Below are positions 1 through 11,620 of a stretch of DNA of 64,000 bases, piece by piece. Origin of the DNA: Asterias amurensis. Taxonomy: Eukaryota; Echinodermata; Asteroidea; Forcipulatida; Asteriidae. Each line of letters starts with the position of its first letter. Positions within the stretch are counted from its first letter, which is position 1. The position numbers were made by a program, and so were the translations under genes. The stretch lies in the NCBI RefSeq assembly GCF_032118995.1, contig NC_092668.1, positions 13,681,501-13,745,500 on the forward strand. Reading direction: 5' to 3'. The notes under the pieces were generated by a model. The model was not told where the DNA came from. It worked only from the letters and a program-made list of their open reading frames with translations, and did not search any database.

Positions 1-288
1 TTGTTCTTTGGTCGGTACGTTCATCAAGCTTGTTAAAACTACACAAAATGTATTTAAAGAAAAATTATAACAAGTAGAATTACCCTGGACAAAATAAAGG
101 GTTGAATCCAAGCTTTCTGTGGTGTGCGAATGTGTGTTTCATATTTGAGTGGTCAAACAGCGTTGGCACCTAGGGTTGTTTATGTCAAAAAAATTCAGTA
201 TCGGGAGGATTACCCCCAAAGTGTCCAGCCCTAATACTTTATCGGGTCTGGTTCAACAGGATTGAGGGTTCATTTGACTTCATCTTAC

Positions 289-3200
289 CTACAGCTCGTA
301 GTAACCAACGCGCCTGCTCTTTCTTGAAATCTTCCTTAGTCTCACCGGGTCCCAGTAGGCTAGACCTCTCTACCCAGGCGTGGAACGTCTTCCGCATGTC
401 AATGAACACAGAGTCTTCATATAAACCTTCAAGAAAACCGCAGAAAAAATTCTTAAACTGTAACTAATTTTTTGGTGAAGTTTGTGGTAGAACCATGTTT
501 AAATATCTTCGGAGGTAGTGTAGGTTCTGAAAAGAATCACTGGTTAACTACTCAACAGTTCGATTAGTATGCTCTGATCGTCTTCAACAATCCTTTTTTG
601 CCAACGCCAAATCTCCCTAGACCTGAACCCGAGAACATAGAATCCTTCAACCAAAACTAAGGAATGTCCATGGAAATATTCTGAAATGTTTGCTTTTTTG
701 GCCAACCCCCCTATTTCCCGCAACCCCATGATCATTCAGTCCTCACACAAACCCTGAAGAATGTAACAGGACAATTCTTTAAAAATGTAACTCAAAACAT
801 CTAAAGGGAAATCACATTCCATTAACAAACCCTAAAATAGAGTGTCATGTCCGAGTGGTTAAGAGCATCAAATTCAAGTTCTGGTGCTGATTCACCTGAG
901 TGTGGGTTCGAATCCAGGTCGTGACACTTGTGTCCTTGAGCAAGATACTCGACTATAATTGCTTCTCTTCGAGGGTAGAGGTTGATATTGTGTATAAAAA
1001 AGCCACAAGCGCCTTACAGGCAGCTCAGGGCTGTATACTCCCACGGGAGCTGAGAAACATTACAGGGATGTTATTGGCCCCATGACCAGGGCACTAATGT
1101 AAAGAGCATTGATACGGTTATTGTGAAATGCGCTATATAAGAATTTGTTATTATTATTATTATTATTAAAATCAGATAAAAACCTGCCTAATCATACGAA
1201 AAAACAGAGCGTCTAATGTCATGAATGTACTGCCCTCTGCAGCCGCTTCTACTTACCAACTCCAATATTGAATCCCGACTTAATGAACCGAGGGCCGCAG
1301 TGAAGAAGTGCTTGTCTCATCAAACGCTCCGGATGGTGTGTCGATTCGTCCGAATTCATTGGGTCATAGGTCAACTCCATGGACTGGCCCAAGATGGGGG
1401 AGCTAAACCGTGGGTCTAGGAAGTTGATGTTGTCGTGCTCTTTGTTGGTCATGAAAGCGTTCAGAACATTAACCTTAACATCTGATGAAGAAAAACCAAA
1501 ACAAACCAAAATGAACTTGAGATTATCGGTCAACTGTGACAAAAAGAGAGTTCCCCTAACCACTGTCCGGCGATTAGACTGCATGACTTGCAATCACAAG
1601 GTTGTGGGTCTGAATCCAAACAAACAAAATTTAAACGAAGTGGAGCTTATGAGACCTGTGACCTTTTTATGCCTTGGATTTCGTTCTTGAAGGGGTTAAG
1701 AAAATTTTCTTTTAAGGGGCAGTCACTTCTTTAAGAAAAATAAAATTTGTATAAGAACTTTGCAAAGAGCACCAAAGCAAAAGAACAGGACCCAATTTCA
1801 TATAGCATGTAAGCACGAAAATTTGCTTAGCATGAAATTTCTTTCTTAATAAAAACAGGATTACCAACCAAATTTCTACGTAATTTTCAGGATAAGCAAA
1901 CAACAGCTGAATACCAGTATCAAGCAATATGCAACAAATGGAAATTTGGTTGGTAATCCTGTTTTTATTAAGGAAGAAGTTTCATGCTAAGCAAATTTTT
2001 GTGCTTACAGGCTTCATGAAATTGGGCCCAGGGCACCAAGGAAGTTACTGTGGGTGCCGGGGGTAATAGCGAGGCCTGCCTTCTGCCTTAAGTAAATCTT
2101 AATAAAAAATTTAAAAACTATAAACGAACCTGGATTCCACTTGTTCTCATTGTTGACGATATCCTGGAAGCACATCACAAGGTTTGGATTGAGACGAAAG
2201 TACCGACCATTCTCAGATACAAACTGGCTCACAATAGATGCATCAGAAAGCTTTGCATCCATCTGTAATAAAAATATACTTCTACATTTATTTAGGGTTA
2301 AAAGCAACAGGATGTGGAGCTTCTGAAATGTTTAAAATATGATTAGCTACCTTTTAATCAATGTTTGAAATAACAGAAATTCTGTCAGTTGGTTGCAAAC
2401 ATATTATTTTTTTAATAAACCTTTAATGAATAAATGAGTGATGAAAAAATAAGATTTTCCGTCATTCATTCATTCATAACCATTTAAAAATCAAATTTTC
2501 TCTCATATGGTATAGTAGTTTATAAGTTGTTTTCTTGTCACATATTCAAAATTATATACAGTAAAATTAATTTTGGTTTCATTTCCAATCCGTACCATGT
2601 GGTCTTTATCAAAAAGCGGCCGGGCACGCTCAGTTCCCTCAAAGCCATCTGGTAGCTGGTACTCCGCAGCATCTGTTTCCGGTGGCACAACAACCAGCAG
2701 TTCTCTATGAGGGAATGTTACCAGTGTGGCCGAGCTACCGGCTTGTTTCTTGACTGCCACAAAGATGTGATCACCTTTTTATTTTGAAAGAGAGAACAAA
2801 AAAGAAAACCATTTAAAAATTTTGTGTTCTTTGTTTATGAAGTAAACACAAGTGCTCCTTTAATTTGACTTAGGACTAATGCAACTTCGTTATTTGCATG
2901 GTGGAAATACGATATAGAAAGGTTTGCGGTAACACCATGTAACGACTATCTCTAATGAATTGGGGGTGGTTCTGAAATTCGTTATTTGCATTTTTACTTT
3001 AAACACTTTGTGGGTGCAACCGTTAGGCCCTTCTTGCCTCCAGTTCTGGGCACCTGGTTTGATTCGGGGGCACTATGTGGATTGAGTTTTCACTCTCTGC
3101 CTGACTGTGTGGGTTTTCACTGGAATAATAATTCTCAGGGGTTTTCCTACCACATCTAAAACTGAAACTTGAAACTGAAAGTGATTAAGTTCGTTTTTCT

Positions 3201-6200
3201 GGGAGTCCTTGGCTTCACACCCAGAATAAATCAATGAATTCGTTGGTTTTTTCCTAAAATGAACCTCGGGTTTCCTCCCACATCTAAAACTGAAACTTCC
3301 CTCCTTGCCTTCTCTCCATAGGATTCTTGACTAGTACAATGATCAAGTTCGCTGTTCTGAGAGTCATTGGCTCACAACCAGAATACATTCAATGAATTGA
3401 AATAAATTGGTGTAAAAGAAAGCATTTGCCTTCAATACCTTTGTGCTCCACGTAGTCAGAAGCAGCACATGTAGCCAGTCCGGCTAAACGATCAAGCTTG
3501 GTCGAGTCTTCATCCGACAACGCTAGCTTGGCTGCACGTCCTTCGTAGTGAAGCGAGTCGTCTGGTTGGTCGCCTTCCGGGTATGTGCTGCCATCATGTG
3601 GTTCATCCCAGGCTTCTATCACCAACAACTTCACTGTACAACAAGAAAGGACAAATTTGGGTTTGAACCTATGACCTCTGGTCTAACGTGCCATTGCTCT
3701 ACCAACTGATACAATCCCAGCCAAAATGCTCGGGCCATTCATTCGCAACATAACAATAAATATTCCCTGACCACATCCCCCTGACAATAAACATTCTCTC
3801 CACCGTTCCCCGCTCAAAATTGATTGCAAGGCAAAAGACCACGCAAGGAGAGCCAACATTGACAGGGGGCACATGGACCCAACTTGATATGGCTTGGATT
3901 GTAGCTCTACGTTTGGAGTCACCCTACTATTTTTGTCAATATCTTTGTTTACAAACAAACACTTTAACAAACAAACAAACAAATAAACAAACAAACGACA
4001 AAACAAACAAACAAACAAACAAACAAATGCCTCAATTACCTCCGGGCCATTCCTCACTGACGAGTTTCGCCAAGGTTTTTAAAGTCATCATTAAGCGTAC
4101 AGCCATGGTCCGATCAGCACACCTGAAAATGGAGAGGATGAACCAGCCGTACAATTTAATGAATCCTGTATATACATTAACTTTCTACAACACACAATCA
4201 TCTCCATCCTCGCAATACAAAATTGTAGTCCTGGGCGCAGAGAAACAATTATGGTTATTGCAATTTGAACAACCTTTGCAAAAGCAGGAAGTTGTAAACT
4301 GTGCTGAAATGTTTAAGCCTTCTTTACAAAGGTCAATGCAACATAAGCGTGGCCTTATATAAAATTGTGTGCCTGCACACTCCCTAATGCAGAGAAACAA
4401 TTATGGCTATTGTAACTTGACCTACGTTTCCAAAAGCAGGAAGGTGTGAACTATTGTCAAAAACTTGAAAGCCCCCTTTAAGAGGTCAATGCAACATAAA
4501 GCATGGCCTTACATAACACCTTCTGCCTGTACCCTCCTGGGTGCAGAGAAACAATTATGGTTCACTGACCTGCTGTTCAGATTAAAACCCTTCATGTGCT
4601 CCGTGCAGTCTACACAATGCCTACCCGGCTCACCGCACCAATCTGAGGTTCGCTCCTCGTTCTTAAAAGCGATCAGTCTTCCGGGGTACTGGGTCAAACT
4701 GCATGATTGAAATAATAAATAAAACAAATTAAGTAGATTTATTCATAACTATCACAAAAATTACCTTAATATTCAGAAAATATTTATTTGCACTTGGATT
4801 GCTTTACCCCTTATCCACCTCGGAAAATGGGCATACCTCACTCAGGGAATAGGCACCCCTGCTTTGGTAATAGGGGTAAGCGACGAAACCCTGGGGTATT
4901 CATGAAATGTGCAACCAGAAGCCCCTGGAATAGGAACACAGTGTGAAAGGACGCTGGGGTAAACATGGGGTAACAAAGTCCTGAGGCATCCCCAGGGCTT
5001 TATTCCACAGGGATAAGAGATGGAAAGGGCTTTATTAAGATGTCATACTGACCGAGCGAAATCTGTGACGTCGCCTCGGGTTATGGGGTGGTCAATTTTT
5101 CCAACTGTGGCCTCGGGATTCACCGCATCAGGTGGAAAAATCTGATCGCTGGACATAGATTCATCAGCTGGACATAATGGCATCTTAGACGAACCTGACA
5201 AAAATGAAAAATTGACATAAGACTCAACTAGTAATAGAATATCAAAAGAAACATAATTGCTTCTATTCACACAGGAGTGAGAAAGCTTTAGAGGGAATGT
5301 CAGGATGGTCAAGCAGAACTTGTTTGGTTGTGGGTTTGAATCGCAAACTGTGACCAGTGAAAAGAATTCACAAAACAATTACCAGAGGAGGTCTTGAACC
5401 AACAACCTGTGGATTAATGTGCTGGCGCTCAATCAACTGAGCTACTTAGCCCTTATGTTGGCGGTGTCCCTTTTTTTGTATATCTTTGATGGGTGCATCC
5501 AATTGAATAGCTTCGAATTCCATTTAAGCCACCATCCCAAAGGTGAGAATGAGAGGGAACAAAATAGTCTGGTTCCTCTTCTTCAACAGAAAGAGTAATG
5601 GATGTCATTATCAGGGAATCACACGATTGCATTTTTAATTCAATACAATTTCTATTACCATAAACAGCGTCAATACTATCCCATGCTATCTGCTGGATTT
5701 CGTTTGCACTTAACGTTGAATCGTCACCAGCCGAGAATATCGGACCATCCTCGCTGCTCCCCTGAACTCGAATCTCAAAAGTTTCCTCGAACACAACAAT
5801 CCCGATATCACGATTGGCTCTCTGGAAAACAGCATTAAGACGATGAGATGCATGAAAAAAAAAAAAAAAAAAAAAAGTGGGTATTTTTACGAGAGTAAAA
5901 TCATGGCAGTTTACCTGAATCGACTTCCACAGGGGGCATGTTTTATAAATGTTCATAAAATATGTACATAAATGTTCATAATGTACCTGGAATATCGGAA
6001 CACAGAGCCGCACAGCGATGCCGACAACATCTGCCATGGTAACTGTCGTCCCTGGTTCCAATCCAACCAGTGCAGCTGAGCCAGTGCTTCTGTATGTCAC
6101 AGAGGGGTCAGCGCTACCGCCGGTAACCTGCAGTGGTTGGTACCCACTTCGAATAACAATCTGCGGAAAAAACTAAACTATGTTACTGTAAACAAACATA

Positions 6201-9200
6201 GAAGAGTGCTCGGAGGGGACTCATTTTGTATTATGGTCTTCCCAGAGTGTACTGATGCAAGTTCATGGTCAGGAGCGTGTTCTCAACTCCCCTATGCCAT
6301 GTTGTTTACTTAGTGACCCACAGAGACCAGGGCCCAATTTCATAGAGCTGCTCAGCACGAAAATTTGCTTAGCATGAAATTACTTCCTCAATAAAAACAG
6401 GATTACCAACCAAATTTGTTACTGGTATTCAGCTGTTGTTTGTTTATCCTGACAATTACGTGGAAATTTGGTTGGTAACCCTGTTTTGATCAAGGAAGAT
6501 ATTCCATGCTAAGCAAATTGTTGTGCTTAGCAGCTTTATGAAATTAGGCCCTGGGCCCAATTTCATGAAGCTTGTTTTTAAAGCACAAAAGCTTGCCAAG
6601 TTGCACCACCTTTTCATCATTCTGAGATACTTCGTTCTGAATTTTCTGAAGGCACTGGAAGAGAAGAGGGTTCGCTCGGAAGTAGTTGGTCTCCGTTGAG
6701 ATGAAGTCTCGTACGAAGTAGTTTATGGAGAGTCTCTTGTTGATGATGTGTGTCGAGTCGAACAAGTAGCTCCCTGCAATGAAAGAAGCATCACACGAAA
6801 GCCTTCAACTACTGATCCACAAACAATGGACACTGGGTTTGTGACAGCTAGAGAAATATCTTGTAAAAGACACTTTGGGTAATTACTTAAAATAATTACT
6901 TGCATAAAACCTTTCTTGACAACGAGTAATGGGGAGCTGTTGATAGTATAAAACATTGTGAGAAACGGCCCTCTGCAGTAACGTAATTTTCCAGAAAGAA
7001 GTAATTTTCCACAAATTTGATTTTGAGACCTCAGATTTAGAACTTTGTGTGAAAAGGGTGTTTTTTTCTTTCATTATTATCTCGCAGTTTCGATGACCGA
7101 TTGAGCTCAAATTTCACAGGTTTGTTATTTTATATGCATATGTTGAGATACACCAACTGTAAAGGCTAGTCTTTGACAACTACCAATAGTGTCAACTGCC
7201 TTTAAATGTAATTCGTGAGGGACAGGGAGGGGAGGGGGCAACTCAGCCGTGACATCATTGATCGAGGTCACCACTCAAAATAGAAGATAAAACATCACAT
7301 GTGTGTCCTTAGGCAAAAGCGTTACAAAAATATTATATATACATAGTTTCTTCTCTGCACACAGGAGGACAAAAGCTACGGGAATGCCAATGATATCCTG
7401 CAGGATTTGTTTGGCTGTGGGGTTTTACAATAAACTACAGGACTTGTTTTATTGTGGGGTTATAAACTAGACAGTTAGACTCATTCAGTTGTTGGCCAAG
7501 TGCCAAACTACACAACGCGGGTCAGTGGTGACTGGCAGGAGTCCTACCTGTGTCTTCATTGTCGTTCAGATCCAGTACACTTGGGTCAAATTGAGCTTCA
7601 TCGATAGACAAGGAATTTAATTCCTCTCCACTGGGAAAAGCTATCAACTCTGTAATTAGAAATGGAGCACTATTAATGACCTTTAAATGTGAAGAATACC
7701 TTTGGGTTTTGGAATCGTTCCATCCTAGATGCAATCAAAGACTTTTGGGACGCTTGGTGGCAGCAGACTTACCAGGTAAAATCCATTGTTCTCGGTCATG
7801 TGCGCACGCTCAGAACTACGTAAACAATGGTAAGTCTGCTGCCACCTAGTGTCCCAAAGTCTCCCATAACTAACCTTTAAACAACTTTCGTTTTTAAATA
7901 TTGCTGAAAATGGTTATGTCTACGTAGGAATAATAATCGTGATTGCAATAAACAATCTGAGAAACATTTCATGCACACACATTTCTCAGATCCAAATGTT
8001 TTTGAATTCTCTCTCTAAACCACATTCATTTAAATTTTATTTTATTTTATATATATTAAAACATTATCAACAGACTCGATGCTTTACCAAGTAAGTTTTT
8101 ATGGTCATAAAGTTTCTGTAGTTACCAAAGGTACGTGTATACCCTCCCTTTATCCCCCTGTTTATTGTGACTATTTTTTTTCCTGGTTCCCTAAAAATAG
8201 ACAAGACACTTCCACAACTGACTTTTATTAAATCTCTCTTGATCATTTTGCCTTTAAATCAGCATCAGAGTTGACAAAAAAACAAACAATGACCCAATTT
8301 AAAAAAATGTGTGGGCAAATTAAAACTTTCTCTCTCCATTCATGTTTTTCCACTTCACTGCTTATGTTCATGTTTGTTGTGTTGTCATTTAGTCTTTGAG
8401 AATGACTCTGCTATGGTCCAAACATCAGGCAATTAACAATTTGTTTGCAAACTCAATTTAATTAAACTGACTATTGACATTCGAAAGAGAGTGATGGAAA
8501 TTCTGTAAATGAAAAAAATTCTCATGTTGGTTTTAATCAGTAACCGAATCAATCATGAATTACATCAGAATCTTGTTGATGAAGTTTTTGCTGGTAATTT
8601 TACATTGCACCAACAAGCTTCATTGTGGATCTATGGGTGGTTGACAAGCTCTTTTGGCTAGTAGGTTTATAACACTCTTTGAAGCAGCACCTTTGATTAG
8701 CACCTCCGTAACCTCTCTCCCATTGTAACCACCCAAAACAAAATAAGAATGAAAAGGAGCTGTTTGTGCATTTCATTTGTTGACTCGTAACTAATGGCAA
8801 CTTTTGATGCAATCCACAATAACAACCAAGTGGTTTAATCTTACTGGTTGGATGCTGTCACACAATACATGTGCATGCTTTGTGGGACTTTAATGGCACA
8901 TTAATAGGATTAGCCATGGTCATCTGGGCAAGTGCACTCTGTGGTCTGTTGCACTTTTCTATATCTGGCTCAGCGTACTGATGTTCATGCAATGCGCACT
9001 GCGCCAAAATGCAGGTTAAAGGCAGTGGACACTATTGGTAATTTCTCAAAATATTTATTAGCATAAAACCGTACTTGGTGAAGAGTAATGGAGAGAGGTT
9101 GGTGGTGTAAAACATTGTGAGAAACGGCTCCCTCTGAAGTGACATAGTTTTTCGAGAAGGAAGTAATTTTCCACAAACTTGATTTCAAGATCTCAGATTT

Positions 9201-10312
9201 AGAATTTGAGGTCTCGAAATCAACCATCTAAACGCACACAACTTTGTGTGACAACGAGTGTTTTTTTTTCTCCATTTTTATCTCACAACCTCGACGACCG
9301 ATTGAGCTTAGATTTTCACAGGTTTGTTATTTTATGCATACTTTGAGATACACCAAGTGAGAACACTGGTCTTTGTCAATTACCAATAGTGTCCAGTGTC
9401 TTTAAACAAACATGTATCCATACAACAGATAATTGTAAAGCACTTATTTCATTGAGATCAAAGCGCTGAAAAGAGCAAAATAAATGGAACTACTAAACTA
9501 CTTACAACAAGTCAAATTACATCTGATACAAATGAGTTTTAAGAAGTTTTAAAGGTCAAGCTGCGTACATTGCTAAAATATTTTAATTTGATTTTGAAAC
9601 CTCAGAATTTGATTTTGAGGCTATCGAATTCAGGCATCTGAAAGCACACAACTTCAGGTGACAAGGGTCTTTTTTCGTCAATAATTATCTCGCAACTTCA
9701 ACGACCAATTGAGTTCAAATTTTCACAGGTTCGCTATTATACAGTCATTAAATTAATATAGATACACCAACAGAGAAGACTGGTCTATGACAATTACGGA
9801 AGGTGTCCAGTGTCTTTAACAACAAGTTACCAGCTAAAATTCCATAGTTCACATTGTTGCAACTGGTGCCCCACTGATCCTTTGCTCTATGAAAATTAGA
9901 GGAAAGAAATTTGTCATGGCAGTGTTTTCTTTCATTTCAAGTAAAACGGACCATGCACTCTTTTTTAAACGTCGTAGCTAAATTTAACCAGCTATAAGGC
10001 AATTCAATAAAACAATGCATGGCAACTAGTTCCTGGATCGCTACATACTGGACATGGAGGAAGGAAGTGTGTGATGATTTAATACAAATGGCGTCTGTCA
10101 TGTCATGCGATAGTAAGTTTCGAAGTAAATTTAACTTTTAGTTTTACCATTAAAAATACATTGGTCCACGATGGCCTTACAACATCTGTGGGACCTCTCT
10201 TTCTCAATGATAAACTGCAAAAATTCCACGTTTAAACAGTAAGATCAGACTTACCAGCGGAAGAACACACAGTAAGGGAGACAAATGCTAGCAACGTCAC
10301 CCCTAAAAACAT
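289..10312 (-). CDS. Secreted multidomain protein with a Hedgehog N-terminal (M15-peptidase-fold)-like domain, 5' part of gene
   Basis: Fourteen phase-consistent exons: 10312-10255, 9884-9831, 7649-7548, 6773-6610, 6160-5987, 5821-5659, 5194-5053, 4698-4570, 4122-4040, 3633-3439, 2753-2596, 2262-2130, 1481-1257 and 426-289, giving about 639 residues; the gene continues past the left edge. Residues 1-19 are a signal peptide (MFLGVTLLAFVSLTVCSSA), so the product is secreted or membrane-anchored. Residues about 287-440 align with the Hedgehog signalling domain: RCADR, then EEWPG-VKLLVIEAWDEP, then SLHYEGRAAKL, against Hedgehog RCKDK, QWPGVKLRVTEGWDE and SLHYEGRAVDI. Residues 72-205 (with IVIRSGYQP) and 475-593 look like weaker copies of the same fold. 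Of the zinc ligands, His385 is kept, but the Asp position is Lys392 and the second His is not evident. No Hint autoprocessing domain is seen in this part. The exon 4 donor (after 6610) is the least certain junction. Family and function are otherwise unknown. Confidence 0.75.
841..1170 (+). repeat. tRNA-derived SINE, family S1
   Basis: The head has a Pol III A box (GAGTGGTTAAGAGCA) and B box (GGTTCGAATCC), then CGTGACACTTGTGTCCTTGA and a TTATTA tail. Lies in the intron between exons 13 and 14 of the Hedgehog-domain gene. Confidence 0.85.
1789..2033. mobile_element. Fold-back repeat (GCCCAATTTCAT family)
   Basis: Inverted repeat: GACCCAATTTCAT...AAAAACAGGATTACCAACC, then GGTTGGTAATCCTGTTTTTA...ATGAAATTGGGCC. 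In an intron of the Hedgehog-domain gene. Confidence 0.8.
3060..3395 (+). repeat. Interspersed repeat (TCTAAAACTGAAACTT family), two partial copies
   Basis: TGGATTGAGTTTTCACTCTC, CCACATCTAAAACTGAAACT, then TCACACCCAGAATAAATCAA; the second half repeats from 3245. Other copies are at 35865-36005 and 51705-51780. Confidence 0.6.
3655..3720 (-). repeat. tRNA-like SINE head, family S3
   Basis: On minus: GATTGTATCAGTTGGTAGAG and ATAGGTTCAAACCC resemble A and B boxes; no acceptor stem or mature tRNA fold. In the intron upstream of the Hedgehog-core exon. Confidence 0.5.
3959..4026 (+). repeat. (ACAAA)n/(AAAC)n microsatellite
   Basis: A run of AAAC units from 3959 to 4026, 14 bases from the exon 9 donor of the minus-strand Hedgehog-domain gene, whose transcript therefore carries (TTTG)n there. 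Confidence 0.95.
5340..5455 (-). repeat. tRNA-like SINE head, family S3
   Basis: On minus: AGTAGCTCAGTTGATTGAGC and GTTGTTGGTTCAAGACCTCC; the tail continues TTTTCACTGGTCACAG. Confidence 0.6.
6329..6553. mobile_element. Fold-back repeat (GCCCAATTTCAT family)
   Basis: AGGGCCCAATTTCATAGAGC to TTTATGAAATTAGGCCCTG, with the AACAGGATTACCAACC arms. About 57 bases downstream of the exon 4 donor of the Hedgehog-domain gene. Confidence 0.8.
6855..7206 (+). mobile_element. TTAA hairpin MITE, family 1, degraded copy
   Basis: Has the family core (GTAATGGGGAG, AACATTGTGAGAAACGGC, CTCAAATTTCACAGGTTTG) and the end ACTGCCTTTAAA. The left end is degraded. It lies in an intron of the Hedgehog-domain gene. Confidence 0.75.
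7744..7858. mobile_element. Short palindromic MITE (GGTGGCAGCAGA family)
   Basis: GGGACGCTTGGTGGCAGCAG to CTGCTGCCACCTAGTGTCCC, about 115 bases. In the intron just upstream of exon 3 of the Hedgehog-domain gene. Confidence 0.75.
7872..8152 (+). mobile_element. Interspersed repeat, family 4 (CTCAGAT hairpin)
   Basis: Shares GCTGAAAATGGTTATGTC, AATCTGAGAAACATTTC and the complementary TTTCTCAGAT block with the copies near 20.9 and 49.7 kb; central inverted repeat. In the second intron of the Hedgehog-domain gene. Confidence 0.6.
8153..9015. other. Intron sequence without recognised features
   Basis: Inside the 2.2-kb second intron of the Hedgehog-domain gene; AT-rich, no phase-compatible exon with good splice signals seen. 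Confidence 0.5.
9016..9405 (+). mobile_element. TTAA hairpin MITE, family 1, full copy
   Basis: Begins TTAAAGGCAGTGGACACTAT and ends ATAGTGTCCAGTGTCTTTAA, so it has inverted ends and TTAA at both borders. About 390 bases, no coding capacity. TTAA targets are typical of piggyBac and Kolobok transposons. Confidence 0.9.
9590..9819 (+). mobile_element. TTAA hairpin MITE, family 1, 3' part
   Basis: Only the right two thirds of the family are recognisable, ending GTGTCCAGTGTCTTTAA. It abuts exon 2 of the Hedgehog-domain gene, within about 12 bases of its splice donor. Confidence 0.75.
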
Positions 10313-10694
10313 CGTGAAATCGCACTTTTTCTGAAGAAGCTGCGCTAGCTGGACTGCTGGAAACGAAACTTCTGCTCTCGCAAGAGTGTTTGTTTAGTTT
10401 GCAGAATCTAAAATCTGAACCCTCTATCAAAACTGTACGGCTATTGCATGTTTGTTATAATTTCAAACATGCAATTGTCAACGGTGCGGAAGAGAAATCG
10501 AGGGACTTCCCCTAATAGACACCCACATATCCATTATGTGTTTTGATTGGTCCGTGATGTCACCGCATTTAAGTCACTGCATTTATCCAATGATATCATT
10601 GTATCCAATGGAATCACTGGATCTGAATAGCAAGTACCTGTCTTTTTTTTCCTTGCGGATAAAGACAGGGGAGGCAGGGGGGGGGGGAGGAGTC

Positions 10695-10867
10695 TACTAA
10701 AGGGCATGTACCATGTTAGCACAAAACTTGATAAGCACAGAAAAGTATTGCTTAACAGAAATAGGTTACCAATCAAAATTACATTAAGATTTCATTGTTG
10801 TGAACGTGCCCCACAAAAGTTTTGCTTAGCAGAGAAATTGCTAAACAGCTTTATGAAATTGGCCCCT
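10695..10867. mobile_element. Fold-back repeat (GCCCAATTTCAT family), short copy
   Basis: TTAGCACAAAACTTGATAAG to GCTTTATGAAATTGGCCCC. About 400 bases upstream of the Hedgehog-domain gene start codon. Confidence 0.6.
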
Positions 10868-11620
10868 AAAAGAAGTTGGTTCACTGGTTAATTGGCTCAG
10901 CCAAACTAATTAAAATAAAGCATAAGACACGTGTGCACTTTTTATATAAAAGTTCCTCCATTTGAGATCCTGCTCTGATGAGCAATCTGAACGCAAAAGT
11001 GTTGAGCAATGTGTTTCTGATATAAAGTTATGGATGACCAATAACAAATAAAAACTCAATGATGATAAAACAGAACTGCTCATAAAAACGTCTACACATA
11101 TCTACATTCATTTCACAGATCGAGTGAACAACAACACAATTTGTTTTATTAGGAGATGTACATGTACTTAAGTTACAATTTTATTATTATTCAGAAAGAC
11201 AAGGCAAGGTAGTAGTATTTCTTCAGACATGAGAAGTCTCCCGAAAAATCCGAACAATCTACTCCACGGTAGTAGAATATTGCAAGACAGTTCTCTAAAA
11301 AATAAACTATACCTGGCAAGTAGATCATGATGTTACCGCAAACCAATATACAGACCAAGACTTTATGATATCAAAATAAATAAAAATTTGCCTGTTATCT
11401 CATTTATTTTCCAAAATAAAATAAATTTACGAAATAATTTACATTATAATAAAACCATAAGGGAAACTGATTGGGCATTCTTTTAAGATTTTGGGATGAA
11501 CAAAGAAAAAAGTGACTATAGAGCTAAGCTTTAAATCAAGTCAGTAATTGTTAAGCGCAATGTAGTTACGGGGACGGTAAACACATCCTCGAGCCCAATG
11601 TATGTGCTGTTAGAGCTGAC

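Noticed and set aside
544-735. Open frame between exons 14 and 13 of the Hedgehog-domain gene (SREIWRWQKRIVEDD)
   Set aside because: Exons 13 and 14 join in phase without it, an in-frame stop lies just before its first Met, and no donor is present.
3820-4362. 180-codon plus-strand frame
   Set aside because: It runs through the AAAC microsatellite and antisense to exon 9 of a well-supported gene.
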